Shown: piece after piece, positions 7,691-15,618 of the stretch | Layout: each line of letters begins with the position of its first letter | Numbering within the stretch: position 1 is the first letter of the stretch | Assembly: GCA_963817435.1 (NCBI GenBank) | Contig: CAWFNY010000001.1 | Coordinates: 1,178,001 to 1,242,000 of the forward strand | Length of the DNA: 64,000 bases | Source of the DNA: JADJOM01 sp963817435 | Lineage (GTDB): Bacteria; Gemmatimonadota; Gemmatimonadetes; Gemmatimonadales; GWC2-71-9 | Direction: 5' to 3' | Notes under the pieces: generated by a model | Databases searched by the model: none | The model's input: the letters and a program-made list of their open reading frames with translations, nothing else | What the model was told of the DNA's origin: nothing | Position numbers and translations under genes: made by a program

Positions 7691-8680
7691 CTAACCGTCC
7701 CGGCGCCGAATCAGATCCCGCACGATCAGCTCCCCGTGTCCCCTGGCATTCTCGATGAACAGCCGGTTGGCGTCGTTCCCGCTCGCCATGACGCCGGCCA
7801 GGTAACACCCCGGAATGGGAGTCATCATCGTGGCGCTATCGTGCGCGGGGATCCCCGTCGCGCGGTCCACCGGCACTCCCAGGCTCGCCAGCAGGTCGGT
7901 GTTGGCATGATAGCCGGTCATGGCCAGCACGGCGTCGGCTGGAAGCGTCTCGCGCGGTCCGCCGCCCACCGGTTCGATGATCACCGATTCGGGGGTGATC
8001 GCCACTACCCGGCTTCTCCATCGGGGGACGACACTCCCTTCCTTCACCCGGTTGGTGATGTCGGGGAGGACCCATGGCTTCACGACGCGGTCGAAGCCAT
8101 CCTCAAGATGCACCAGAGTCACCCGTGCACCGGCGCGCCAGCATTCGAGCGCCGCATCCACCGCGCTGTTCCCCCCACCGATCACCACCACGTTCTGGTG
8201 CCAGTGCCGGTGCCCCTCGGTGAAGTAGTGAGACACATGCGGCAGTTCTTCCCCGGGCGCCCGGAGCGGATTGGGCCAGTCGTAATAGCCCGTGGCAAAG
8301 ACCAGATTGGCGGTATGGTAACTGGTGGTATCGTGGCGCCGGCGTACCTCGACCCTGAACCCGCAATCGGTGAGGCGCGCGACGGAGGTGACTTCCTCGC
8401 CCGGCCGGGCATCGAGTCCGAAATGCTCCGTCACCCGGCGATAGTACAGGAGCCCATCCTTGCGGGTGGGCTTCTCGTTGCTCGTGATGAACGGGACGCC
8501 GCCAATTTCGATCTTCTCGGGCGTGGAGAAGAAGGTCATGTTGAGCGGATAGCGCTCGATGGTGGAAACCACCGTGCGCCGGTCCAGCAGGATGCAGCCG
8601 AGGCCGGCCTGGTGCGCCGCGACTCCAACCGCGAGCCCGCAGGGGCCGGCGCCGACCACGAGCAGCTCAGTCCGCTCCAT
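7691..8680 (-). CDS. ypdA: YpdA-family flavoprotein, putative bacillithiol disulfide reductase
   Basis: A 329-residue FAD/NAD(P)H-dependent oxidoreductase. The N-terminal Rossmann motif VVGAGPCGLA places a cysteine exactly at position 14, the residue shown to be catalytic in Staphylococcus aureus YpdA; the second nucleotide motif VVIGGGNSAVDAALE is present in the middle, and YPLNMTFFSTPEKIEIGG is a family hallmark. YpdA recycles oxidised bacillithiol disulfide with NADPH. ATG at 8680 shares its A with the TGA of purA (TGATG), so the two are translationally coupled; the frame is open 72 codons further upstream only because it shadows purA. Whether this organism makes bacillithiol cannot be seen in the window. 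Confidence 0.85.
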   Translation of the reverse strand: MERTELLVVGAGPCGLAVGVAAHQAGLGCILLDRRTVVSTIERYPLNMTFFSTPEKIEIGGVPFITSNEKPTRKDGLLYYRRVTEHFGLDARPGEEVTSVARLTDCGFRVEVRRRHDTTSYHTANLVFATGYYDWPNPLRAPGEELPHVSHYFTEGHRHWHQNVVVIGGGNSAVDAALECWRAGARVTLVHLEDGFDRVVKPWVLPDITNRVKEGSVVPRWRSRVVAITPESVIIEPVGGGPRETLPADAVLAMTGYHANTDLLASLGVPVDRATGIPAHDSATMMTPIPGCYLAGVMASGNDANRLFIENARGHGELIVRDLIRRRDG

Positions 8681-9960
8681 CAGACTTCGATGATCTGGTC
8701 GCGTCTGGTTCCGACGCTCACGTACCGGATCGGTGCACCCGAGAGGTCTTGCAGCCGGTCCAGATAGGCCCGGGCCTCGGCCGGAAGATCCGCGAGCCGC
8801 CGGGCGCCCGTGGTGGGTCGGCGCCAGCCGGGCAGCACCTCGTATTGCGGCACGACCCGCTCGAGCGCCCGGATGTCGGCCGGGAGCTGATCGCACGGGA
8901 CGCCATCGAGGACGTAGTCGGTGCCCACCGGGATCTCCCCGAACGTGTCGAGGACATCCAGCTTGGTGACCGCGAGCGCGGTAAGACCGTTCACCCGCAC
9001 CGAGTAGCGCACGACCGTCGCATCAAACCAGCCGCAGCGCCGGGGCCGCCCCGTCACCGCGCCGAACTCGCCGCCGAGCTTCCGCAGCTGCTCCTCGACG
9101 CCGGGCGCTCCCTGAGTGGGAAGCGGGCCGTTGCCGACGCGCGTGGTGTAGGCCTTCACGACGCCGAGCACCTCGTCGATCGCGGTCGGGCCAATCCCGG
9201 AGCCGGTCGCGGCACCGCCTGACGTGGTGTTTGACGACGTCACGAACGGGTAGGTCCCGTGGTCCACGTCCAGGAGCGCGCCCTGCGCCCCCTCCAGCAG
9301 CACGCGGCGCCCTTCCTTCAGCGACCGGTGGACCAGCAGTCCGGTGTCGCTCGCGAGCGGCAGCAGCCGCGGCGCCAGCCGGTCGAGCAACTCGTGATGC
9401 AGCGGCTCGCTCGCCAGTTCGGTGCTGCCCATCATCGCCAGCAGCTGATTGGCCCTGGCGACCCGTTCGGAAAGGATCGCTTTCGCGGATTCGAGGTGGC
9501 GGAGGTCGCCGACCCGGATCCCGCGCCGCCCGAACTTGTCTTCGTAGGCCGGGCCGATGCCGCGGCCGGTCGTCCCGATCTTCTGACTCCGCTCGTGCGC
9601 CTTGTCGAGGAGCTTGTGGTAGGGCAGCACCAGATGGGCGCGGTCCGAGACGAAGATCCTTCCCTGAACGTGGACGCCCTTGGTGGCCAGCCCATCGAGT
9701 TCCAGGAAGAATGTCTCCGGATCGAGCACGACACCGTTGCCGACGACGCAGGTGCAGCTGTCGTGGAGGATGCCGGATGGGATCTGCTGGAGAATGAACT
9801 GCGCATCGCCGATACACACGGTGTGGCCGGCGTTGGCCCCGCCCTGATAGCGGACCACGAAGTCCGCCTGCTCGGCGAGCACATCGACCAGCTTCCCCTT
9901 GCCCTCGTCGCCCCACTGGGCTCCGACGACGACTACGCAGTGCGTCTTTGGATTGAACAT
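8680..9960 (-). CDS. purA: Adenylosuccinate synthetase
   Basis: The 426-residue product catalyses GTP-dependent joining of IMP and aspartate, the first committed step to AMP. The N-terminal GTP-binding/active-site loop VVVGAQWGDEGKGKLVD (9-25) holds the catalytic Asp and His partner in NAGHTV, and the conserved block GTTGRGIGPAYEDK follows in the middle. Length is typical. The start codon lacks an obvious Shine-Dalgarno; it sits about 25 nt after a terminator-like hairpin that itself follows a good promoter, so attenuation of purA is possible. It is coupled to ypdA downstream. Confidence 0.97.
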   Translation of the reverse strand: MFNPKTHCVVVVGAQWGDEGKGKLVDVLAEQADFVVRYQGGANAGHTVCIGDAQFILQQIPSGILHDSCTCVVGNGVVLDPETFFLELDGLATKGVHVQGRIFVSDRAHLVLPYHKLLDKAHERSQKIGTTGRGIGPAYEDKFGRRGIRVGDLRHLESAKAILSERVARANQLLAMMGSTELASEPLHHELLDRLAPRLLPLASDTGLLVHRSLKEGRRVLLEGAQGALLDVDHGTYPFVTSSNTTSGGAATGSGIGPTAIDEVLGVVKAYTTRVGNGPLPTQGAPGVEEQLRKLGGEFGAVTGRPRRCGWFDATVVRYSVRVNGLTALAVTKLDVLDTFGEIPVGTDYVLDGVPCDQLPADIRALERVVPQYEVLPGWRRPTTGARRLADLPAEARAYLDRLQDLSGAPIRYVSVGTRRDQIIEV

Positions 9961-9974
9961 TCTGGCTGTGGGAC

Positions 9975-10002
9975 AAAAGAAATGAGGCCCCCGGCGGGGG
10001 CC
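9975..10002 (-). terminator. Intrinsic terminator/possible purA attenuator
   Basis: On the minus strand GGCCCCC-GCC-GGGGGCC (10002-9986) forms a 7-bp G+C stem directly followed by TCATTTCTTTTG (9985-9974), a U-rich tract. It lies 26 bp before the purA start and 20 bp after a predicted -10 box, so besides ending read-through from the upstream M28 peptidase gene it would have to be passed by the purA transcript. Confidence 0.75.
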
Positions 10003-10021
10003 CCGATGTATCCTCTGGTGA

Positions 10022-10049
10022 AAGCTAGGCGCGGAAAAGACGTTGTCAA
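10022..10049 (-). promoter_or_regulatory. Predicted sigma70-type promoter for purA-ypdA
   Basis: On the minus strand TTGACA (10049-10044) and TAGCTT (10027-10022) are separated by 16 nt. Transcription would begin near 10015, leaving a leader of about 55 nt that contains the terminator hairpin at 9986-10002. Confidence 0.55.
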
Positions 10050-10110
10050 CGCCGTCGCGTCAGGGGCCGCGTCCCCGGGCGCCACCCATCAACGGGGCAG
10101 TCCAGCCGCC

Positions 10111-11205
10111 TCAGCGGACCGGTGGCGGCAGGCTGCCGACGGCCCTTCCGACCGCCTCGGCCGTCTCGAGCCCGAGCTCATCCATCGTGTCCCTGGGGGT
10201 GTGCAGGCGACCGAGGTCGGCCCAGTCGAGCCGGGCCAGCGTTACCGCTCGCGACCCTGACCGCGCCATCGGAAGACTGTCGGTCATGATTCCCAGCGGC
10301 AACCGGCGAACCACGACCCGCGGGGCGGCCGCCCGCAAAGCGGGGAGCAGCTCCTCGGCCAGCGACCGGCCGCGGTCGTCGTGCGCCACGAGGTAGAGCA
10401 CGCCCCGGTCGGTCAGCGTATCCAGATTCACCACCTCCGCGGCCCCGAGGGTCCCGCCGTCGCGCAAGAAGGCCCGGGCTCCCACCAGTCCGAACTCTTC
10501 TGCTCCGGTGAACACGAACCCCACCCCGGCGTCCTGGCCGCTCTCCGCGGCAAGCAGCGCCGCGAGGAGGCCGGTTCCATTGTCCCTCGCACCGGCCGAC
10601 GTCCCACGCAGCCGTCCTCGACCGGCAAGCACGCCCGCCGCCAGTGACAGGCCGGCGGAGGCGGCCACCGCGGCCCCAGGCAGGGCCCCGCCCCGAACCA
10701 GCCGCCAAAGCGTGAACCCGGTCATGAGCGCCCCCGCCAGCAGCATCACCCACACCGCGAGGAGGCGACCCGCCATGGAGTGTCCCTGGGCCTTGGAATC
10801 GACGTGCGCGACGATCCAGCGATACACCGGCCCCTGCCCGCGCGTGGCCACGAGATTGGCGTCCTCACGACGCTCGGCGCCGGGGACTTCGACGCCGGTG
10901 CCGATCCCCCAGGCCAGCATGCCCAGGGCGAGGACACCAGCTCCCCAGACGAGGGGAGCGAGCAGTCCGGGCAGATGGCCTATCAGGAGCAGGGGAATCT
11001 CGAGGAGGGTCAGCCAGCCGAGCCCCGCGCCCAGCAGCGGGAAGGCGTTGAGCGAGGAGGGCTGGAAATTGAATCGCTGCTCGCGGACCTGGTAGCCGAG
11101 CTCGGTCAGATGACGGATCAGCAGCCCGCGCGCGGCGGTGGCGGCGGGAGTCCCGGCTTCACGCGGCAGCGCGATGAGCGCCGCGAAGACCTCGCGCGCC
11201 CTCAC
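10111..11205 (-). CDS. M28-family-like peptidase with internal membrane segments
   Basis: The 364-residue product has the scaffold of M28 zinc aminopeptidases: AHVDSKAQGHS (where M28 enzymes have a metal-binding His/Asp), GARDNGTGLLAALL (bridging Asp), FTGAEEFGLVGARAFL (catalytic Glu-Glu), NLDT, and a C-terminal LGRLHTPRDTMDEL containing the last metal His. Unlike secreted M28 enzymes it has no signal peptide and carries two pairs of hydrophobic helices inserted at roughly residues 50-100 and 145-190, so it is probably an inner-membrane peptidase. GTG at 11205 overlaps the stop of the PilT-like gene (GTGA) and gives the sensible N-terminus VRAREVFAALIALP; an ATG 21 codons upstream would lie inside that gene. 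Substrate is unknown. Confidence 0.75.
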   Translation of the reverse strand: MRAREVFAALIALPREAGTPAATAARGLLIRHLTELGYQVREQRFNFQPSSLNAFPLLGAGLGWLTLLEIPLLLIGHLPGLLAPLVWGAGVLALGMLAWGIGTGVEVPGAERREDANLVATRGQGPVYRWIVAHVDSKAQGHSMAGRLLAVWVMLLAGALMTGFTLWRLVRGGALPGAAVAASAGLSLAAGVLAGRGRLRGTSAGARDNGTGLLAALLAAESGQDAGVGFVFTGAEEFGLVGARAFLRDGGTLGAAEVVNLDTLTDRGVLYLVAHDDRGRSLAEELLPALRAAAPRVVVRRLPLGIMTDSLPMARSGSRAVTLARLDWADLGRLHTPRDTMDELGLETAEAVGRAVGSLPPPVR

Positions 11206-12224
11206 GCGCCCAGCGCCGCGGCCGCCTCTGCCGAGATCTGGCCCTCGGCCAGGAGCCGCTCGGCGCATTGCTCGAAGGTCTGCATGCCGTCTTCGCCACC
11301 CTCGAACATCGCGGTCCGGAGCGCGTGGATGCGCTCCGGGTCACGCAGGATCGCGCGGACGGGCGCGGTGGCCACGAGCGCCTCCACCGCGACGATGCGC
11401 CCACCGTCATCCCGCCTCGGAACGAGCCGCTGGGCGAGGATTCCACGCAGCACCTCGGACAGCCGCACCTGCCCGATTTCCCGCTCCACCCCGGGAAACA
11501 TGGAATGCAGTCGCGCGACCGTGCTGTAGACGTCGGCGGTCGGAAGGGTGGAGAGCACGAGGTGTCCGCGTTCGGCGGCCTTGATGGCGGTGTCGAGCGT
11601 CTCGTGATCCGAGATTTCCCCGATGACGATCACGTCAGGATCCTGGCGGAGCGCAGCCTGCAGTCCGATCGCGAAGCTCCCGGTGTCGACCCCGACCTCC
11701 CGCTGGGTCACGGAGCACTTCACGTCGCGGTGCAGGAACTCGATCGGATTCTCGATCGTCACGATATGCCGCTGCAGATTCTGGTTGATGTGGTTGAGCA
11801 TCGCCGCGACCGTGGAGCTCTTGCCGCTCCCCGAGACTCCCGTCACCAGCAGGAGTCCCTGTTCCAGCTCGGCGAGCCGGGACGCGACCGGCGGCAGGTG
11901 CAGCTCTTCCGTGGTAGGCACGGTGAACGGAATCACCCGCATCACCACCATGAACGACGAACGCTGCCGCAACACGTTCACCCGGAAGCGTCCCACTCCG
12001 GGCATGCCCCACGAGCAGTCGAAATCCTTGAGCTGGTCGAGCCGGGACCGGTCATCCTCGTTGGGCAGGAGCTTTAGCGCGATCGCCCGGGTCTGATCGG
12101 GCGTCAGCCGCTGCTTGGTGAGCGGCACGAGCTTGCCGTTGATCCGGGCACGAAAGACATCTCCGGCCTTGATGTGCAGATCGGAGGCGCCTCGCTCCAC
12201 AGCGGCCTTGATGATCTTTTCCAT
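11202..12224 (-). CDS. PilT/PilU-like type IV pilus retraction ATPase, divergent
   Basis: A 340-residue secretion-superfamily hexameric ATPase. Walker A is GVSGSGKSST (129-138), the Walker B region is DPDVIVIGE (195-203) and the Asp box region appears as TIENPIEFLH (157-165). It starts directly with the PAS-like N-domain (ASDLHIKAG), as PilT does, without the long N-terminus of PilB. Two usually conserved stretches differ: the PilT motif GEMRDLET is GEISDHET, and the His box HLVxGTLHTxxA reads HLVLSTLPTA, with Pro in place of His. It could be a PilU-like accessory motor or a relative with a changed catalytic cycle. It is followed by a coupled M28-like membrane peptidase and preceded by trpS 17 bp away. 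Confidence 0.82.
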   Translation of the reverse strand: MEKIIKAAVERGASDLHIKAGDVFRARINGKLVPLTKQRLTPDQTRAIALKLLPNEDDRSRLDQLKDFDCSWGMPGVGRFRVNVLRQRSSFMVVMRVIPFTVPTTEELHLPPVASRLAELEQGLLLVTGVSGSGKSSTVAAMLNHINQNLQRHIVTIENPIEFLHRDVKCSVTQREVGVDTGSFAIGLQAALRQDPDVIVIGEISDHETLDTAIKAAERGHLVLSTLPTADVYSTVARLHSMFPGVEREIGQVRLSEVLRGILAQRLVPRRDDGGRIVAVEALVATAPVRAILRDPERIHALRTAMFEGGEDGMQTFEQCAERLLAEGQISAEAAAALGA

Positions 12225-12241
12225 TCAGGGCTACCTCTCCC

Positions 12242-13240
12242 CTACCGGTCGTCCCGGCGCGGCAGGAATCCCATCCGCTCGTGAACGCCCGCCATGGTTT
12301 CGCGGGCGATCCGTCGCGCCCGGGCCGCACCGTCGCCGAGGACCTGCTCCACCCGGTTGGGGTGCGCGTCGTATTCCGCCGCACGGGCCCGGATCGGTGT
12401 CAGTGCCGCGTTCAGGTTCTCGGCCAGCACCTTCTTGCAGTCGATGCAGCCCCAGCCGGCGCTGCGGCAGTTGGCATCCACCAGCGCCACCGTTTCCGGC
12501 GGCGAGAAGTACTTGTGGAGCGAAAAGATGTTGCAGTTCTCCGGGTTGCCCGGATCCTGACGGCGGATCCGCGCCGGATCGGTCTTGGCCGGCCGCAGCT
12601 TGTTCCACACCTCCTCGGGTGGCGCCAGCATCCCGATGGTGTTGCCCAGGCTCTTCGACATCTTGGCCTGACCATCGAGCCCCATGATCCGCTTGGCCTC
12701 GGTCAGCATCGGCTGCGGTTCGGGGAAGAAGTCCTCGCCGCCGCCAAATTCCGCGTTCCACTTGCGGCAGATTTCCCGCGTCAGCTCCAGGTGCTGGACC
12801 TGATCCTCGCCGACCGGCACCAGGTCCGCCCGATAGAGCAGGATGTCCGCCGCCATCAGCACGGGATAGTTCAGCAGGCCCGCCGGGATGCTCTCGAACC
12901 GGGTAGACTTATCTTTGAACTGCGTCATCCGCTCGAGCTCGCCGATCGGGGTGACCGTATTGAACAGCCACTGCAGTTCGGAATGCTCGGAAACGTGCGA
13001 TTGCACGAACAGCGTCACCCGATCGGGATCGATCCCCGCCGCCAGCAGGCCGACCGCCATCTCGCGCGTCCGCCGGGCGAGTGAACCCGCCTCGTACTTG
13101 CCGGTGATGGCGTGAAGATCGACAACGCAGAAGAGGCACTCATAGGACTGCTGCAGGCGAACCCAGTTCTGCACGGCGCCGAGCCAGTTCCCGATGTGGA
13201 GCTCGCCCGAGGGCTGGATTCCGGAGAAGATTCGCGGCAT
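12242..13240 (-). CDS. trpS: Tryptophan--tRNA ligase
   Basis: The 332-residue class I synthetase charges tRNA-Trp. Signatures are FSGIQPSGELHIGNW, including the HIGN motif (15-18), and AKMSKSLGNT, the KMSKS loop, near residue 192. Length matches the bacterial TrpRS family. Its start lies 36 bp from the divergently transcribed inositol-monophosphatase-family gene, so the two promoters must overlap in this short space. The PilT-like gene follows 17 bp downstream, suggesting co-transcription. Confidence 0.96.
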   Translation of the reverse strand: MPRIFSGIQPSGELHIGNWLGAVQNWVRLQQSYECLFCVVDLHAITGKYEAGSLARRTREMAVGLLAAGIDPDRVTLFVQSHVSEHSELQWLFNTVTPIGELERMTQFKDKSTRFESIPAGLLNYPVLMAADILLYRADLVPVGEDQVQHLELTREICRKWNAEFGGGEDFFPEPQPMLTEAKRIMGLDGQAKMSKSLGNTIGMLAPPEEVWNKLRPAKTDPARIRRQDPGNPENCNIFSLHKYFSPPETVALVDANCRSAGWGCIDCKKVLAENLNAALTPIRARAAEYDAHPNRVEQVLGDGAARARRIARETMAGVHERMGFLPRRDDR

Positions 13241-13276
13241 CGGGGCAAGCTATCGGACGGGGGGATCACACGCAAT

Positions 13277-14080
13277 ATGACGTCGCCCAATGACTTACTG
13301 ACTCTCGCCACCACCGCGTGCCGCGCCGCCGGGGAGTACCTCCGGCGAGTCGATCGACCCCGCGATCCGAGCACATGGACCGCCAAGGGCCGTTCCGACT
13401 GGGCCACCGAGGTGGACCGGGATTCGGAGAGACTCGTCACCCGCATCCTCACCGAAGGGGCTCCGGGCTCCGTGGTGATCGGGGAGGAACTGAGCCCCGA
13501 GGTCGTGACGAAGGGGCTGGTCTGGATCGTCGACCCGCTCGACGGCACCACCAACTTCCTGCACGGCTTCCCCGCCTTCGCCGTGTCCATTGGCGCCGCG
13601 ATTGACGGTGTGATCCAGGCGGCGGCCGTCCTGCATGTCCCGCTCGACCGCCTGACAACGGCCACACTCGGCGGGGGTGCCCACGAGGACGGCTCGCCGA
13701 TCCGGGTCTCCCCCATCACCGATCCGGCCCATTCGCTGCTCGGGACCGGTTTTCCGTTCCGGGACTTCACCAAGCTGGAGGCCTACCTCGGACAACTCAC
13801 CGGGGTCACCCTGGCTTCCTCCGGTGTCCGCCGACCCGGCTCCGCGGCGATCGACCTCGCGGATGTCGCGGCCGGCAGGTTCGAGGGCTTCTGGGAGCAG
13901 CGTCTCTCGGCGTGGGACATCGCAGCGGGAATTCTGCTGGTCCGGGAGGCGGGCGGTCGGGTGACCGACTTCACCGGCCGGGATCTCGGCGTCGAGCACT
14001 CGGAGGTGGTGGCCGGGAATCCGGCGATCCACGCCTGGCTGCTGGACGTGATGCGGCAGCCTGCATCAGAACGTCGCTGA
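13277..14080 (+). CDS. Inositol monophosphatase family protein
   Basis: A 267-residue Mg2+-dependent phosphatase of the IMPase/SuhB/CysQ fold. Metal-binding motifs are present: VIGEEL (first Glu), WIVDPLDGTTNFLHG (the DPIDGTxNF signature) and WDIAAGILLVREAGG (the WDxAAG signature). Substrates in this family include inositol-1-phosphate, fructose-1,6-bisphosphate, histidinol phosphate and PAP; none is singled out by the sequence. ATG at 13277 was chosen over the longer frame because the upstream part overlaps trpS in the opposite strand. It is followed 41 bp later by the cyclodeaminase-family gene on the same strand. Confidence 0.88.
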   Translation: MTSPNDLLTLATTACRAAGEYLRRVDRPRDPSTWTAKGRSDWATEVDRDSERLVTRILTEGAPGSVVIGEELSPEVVTKGLVWIVDPLDGTTNFLHGFPAFAVSIGAAIDGVIQAAAVLHVPLDRLTTATLGGGAHEDGSPIRVSPITDPAHSLLGTGFPFRDFTKLEAYLGQLTGVTLASSGVRRPGSAAIDLADVAAGRFEGFWEQRLSAWDIAAGILLVREAGGRVTDFTGRDLGVEHSEVVAGNPAIHAWLLDVMRQPASERR

Positions 14081-14121
14081 GCGCCTGCGGTCCTCAGTCC
14101 ACATTCAAGAGTCGAGTCTCC

Positions 14122-14772
14122 ATGGGTGACGATATCTCGCTCGCCGCATTCGCAGAGGCCGTCGCTGCGGCCACCCCCGCCCCGGCGGGAGGCTCCGTTG
14201 CGGCGGTCTGCGCAGCACTCGCCGCGGCCCTGACCTCGATGGTTGGCCGAGTGGCCCAGGCCAAGGCAGGGACACCGGACAATGCCGGGCTGGCCGACCT
14301 GATCGAGTCGGCCGACCGGGCCCGTTTCCGCCTGCTGGAGCTCGCTGGCGAGGATGCCCGCGCATTTGAGGCGGTGATCCTGGCCCGCCGGAATACTGCC
14401 GGTACCGAACTGGATCGCGCGGATCGCCTGGCGAAGGCCTGGCGCAAGGCAGCCCGGGTCCCCTCGGATGTGGTGCTGCTCTCGCGCCAGGTGGCTCAGC
14501 TCGCCCGGCGCGCGGCGCGGGAGGGCCCCGTCTCAACCCTCGGAGACGCCGTGATGGCGGCCCTGGTCGCTGCGGCGACGGCCGCCGGGTCACAGATCAA
14601 TCTGCGACTGAACGTCCAGGCGGCAGGCAGTCCCGCGGACCTTCGAGTACTGGTGGATCAATCGGAAGTGATTCTGCGGGAGACTCAGCACGCGTCAGCA
14701 GACACCCGGCTGGCGGCGGAGGAGCGGCTGACGGCGGGGAGCGCAAAGCCCGGGCGTCCGGCAGGCGAATGA
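14122..14772 (+). CDS. Cyclodeaminase/cyclohydrolase family protein (FTCD_C)
   Basis: A 216-residue all-helical protein similar to the C-terminal formimidoyltetrahydrofolate cyclodeaminase domain of FTCD and to methenyltetrahydrofolate cyclohydrolase (FchA). Hallmarks are TPAPAGGSVAAVCAALAAAL (about 14-33), MVGRVAQ, and the C-terminal ALVAAATAAGSQINLRLN. It would act in folate one-carbon metabolism in the cytosol. No partner transferase domain is fused or adjacent, so the exact activity, deaminase or cyclohydrolase, is open. A weak hairpin terminator follows. Confidence 0.82.
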   Translation: MGDDISLAAFAEAVAAATPAPAGGSVAAVCAALAAALTSMVGRVAQAKAGTPDNAGLADLIESADRARFRLLELAGEDARAFEAVILARRNTAGTELDRADRLAKAWRKAARVPSDVVLLSRQVAQLARRAAREGPVSTLGDAVMAALVAAATAAGSQINLRLNVQAAGSPADLRVLVDQSEVILRETQHASADTRLAAEERLTAGSAKPGRPAGE

Positions 14773-14786
14773 CAGCGGGCGCCGGC

Positions 14787-14808
14787 GGCGACAGGCGGGT
14801 CGCCCTTT
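14787..14808 (+). terminator. Weak intrinsic terminator after the cyclodeaminase-family gene
   Basis: GGCGAC-AGGCGG-GTCGCC forms a 6-bp stem followed by CTTTCC. It sits 15 bp after the stop codon and in front of the converging map gene. Confidence 0.45.
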
Positions 14809-14820
14809 CCGGTTTCCGGA

Positions 14821-15570
14821 CTACAAAGTGAGGATCCGGGGTCCGTCCTTCAGGATCGCGACCGTGTGCTCGAAGTGGGCGGAAAGACTCCCGTCCGCGG
14901 TGACCACCGTCCACTTGTCCGGGAGAGTCTTGGTCACATAGTGGCCGGCGGTGATCATCGGCTCGATGGCGATCGTCATCCCCTCGAGCAGCCGCGGCCC
15001 GCGCTTGGGCTGGCCGTGGTTGGGGACCTGGGGCTCCTCATGGAACTGGGTTCCAATCCCGTGCCCCACGAGTTCCCGCACCACCCCGAAGCCCGCGGCC
15101 TCGGCGAGCTGCTGCACGGCATGCCCGATGTCGCCGACGTGATTGCCCACCCTCGCCTGTTCGATCCCCGCGGCCAGACACTCCTGGGTCACCCGCAGCA
15201 GCCGCGCGGTTTCCGGCGCGATCTCCCCCACTGGCACCGTGGTGGCGGAATCGGCATGGAGCCCCTCGAGCTGCACCCCCACGTCGATGCTCACGATGTT
15301 CCCCTCGCGCAGGACCCGTTTGGCGCTGGGAATGCCGTGGACGATCTCTTCGTTGATCGAGGTGCAGAGGGTCTTGGGGAAGCCGTAGAGGCCCTTGAAG
15401 GAAGGCCGGGCTCCGGGATGGCTGCGAATGAACTCTTCGGCGAGTGTGTCGAGATCCAGCGTGCTCATCCCGGGGCGAACCGAGCGGCGCATGAGCGCGA
15501 GCGTTTCGCCCACGATCTGCCCGGCCTGGGCCATCGTTTCGATTTCGCGGGGAGACTTGAGCGTGATCAT
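14821..15570 (-). CDS. map: Methionine aminopeptidase, type I
   Basis: The 249-residue enzyme removes the N-terminal methionine from nascent proteins. Metal ligands of the pita-bread fold are visible: Asp in SIDVGVQLEGLHADSATT (two Asp), His in VGHGIGTQFHEEPQVPNHG, Glu in EGMTIAIEPM and the last Glu in the C-terminal SAHFEHTVAIL. No extra N-terminal zinc finger is present, so it is the short bacterial type Ia. It follows adk by 48 bp, the classical secY-adk-map order; in most bacteria infA-rpmJ-rpsM would come next, but here map is the last gene of the cluster. Confidence 0.96.
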   Translation of the reverse strand: MITLKSPREIETMAQAGQIVGETLALMRRSVRPGMSTLDLDTLAEEFIRSHPGARPSFKGLYGFPKTLCTSINEEIVHGIPSAKRVLREGNIVSIDVGVQLEGLHADSATTVPVGEIAPETARLLRVTQECLAAGIEQARVGNHVGDIGHAVQQLAEAAGFGVVRELVGHGIGTQFHEEPQVPNHGQPKRGPRLLEGMTIAIEPMITAGHYVTKTLPDKWTVVTADGSLSAHFEHTVAILKDGPRILTL

Positions 15571-15618
15571 GACAGCCTTCGGTGAACAGCCGGCCGCGGG
15601 CGACCGGCGGGTTCCCTG

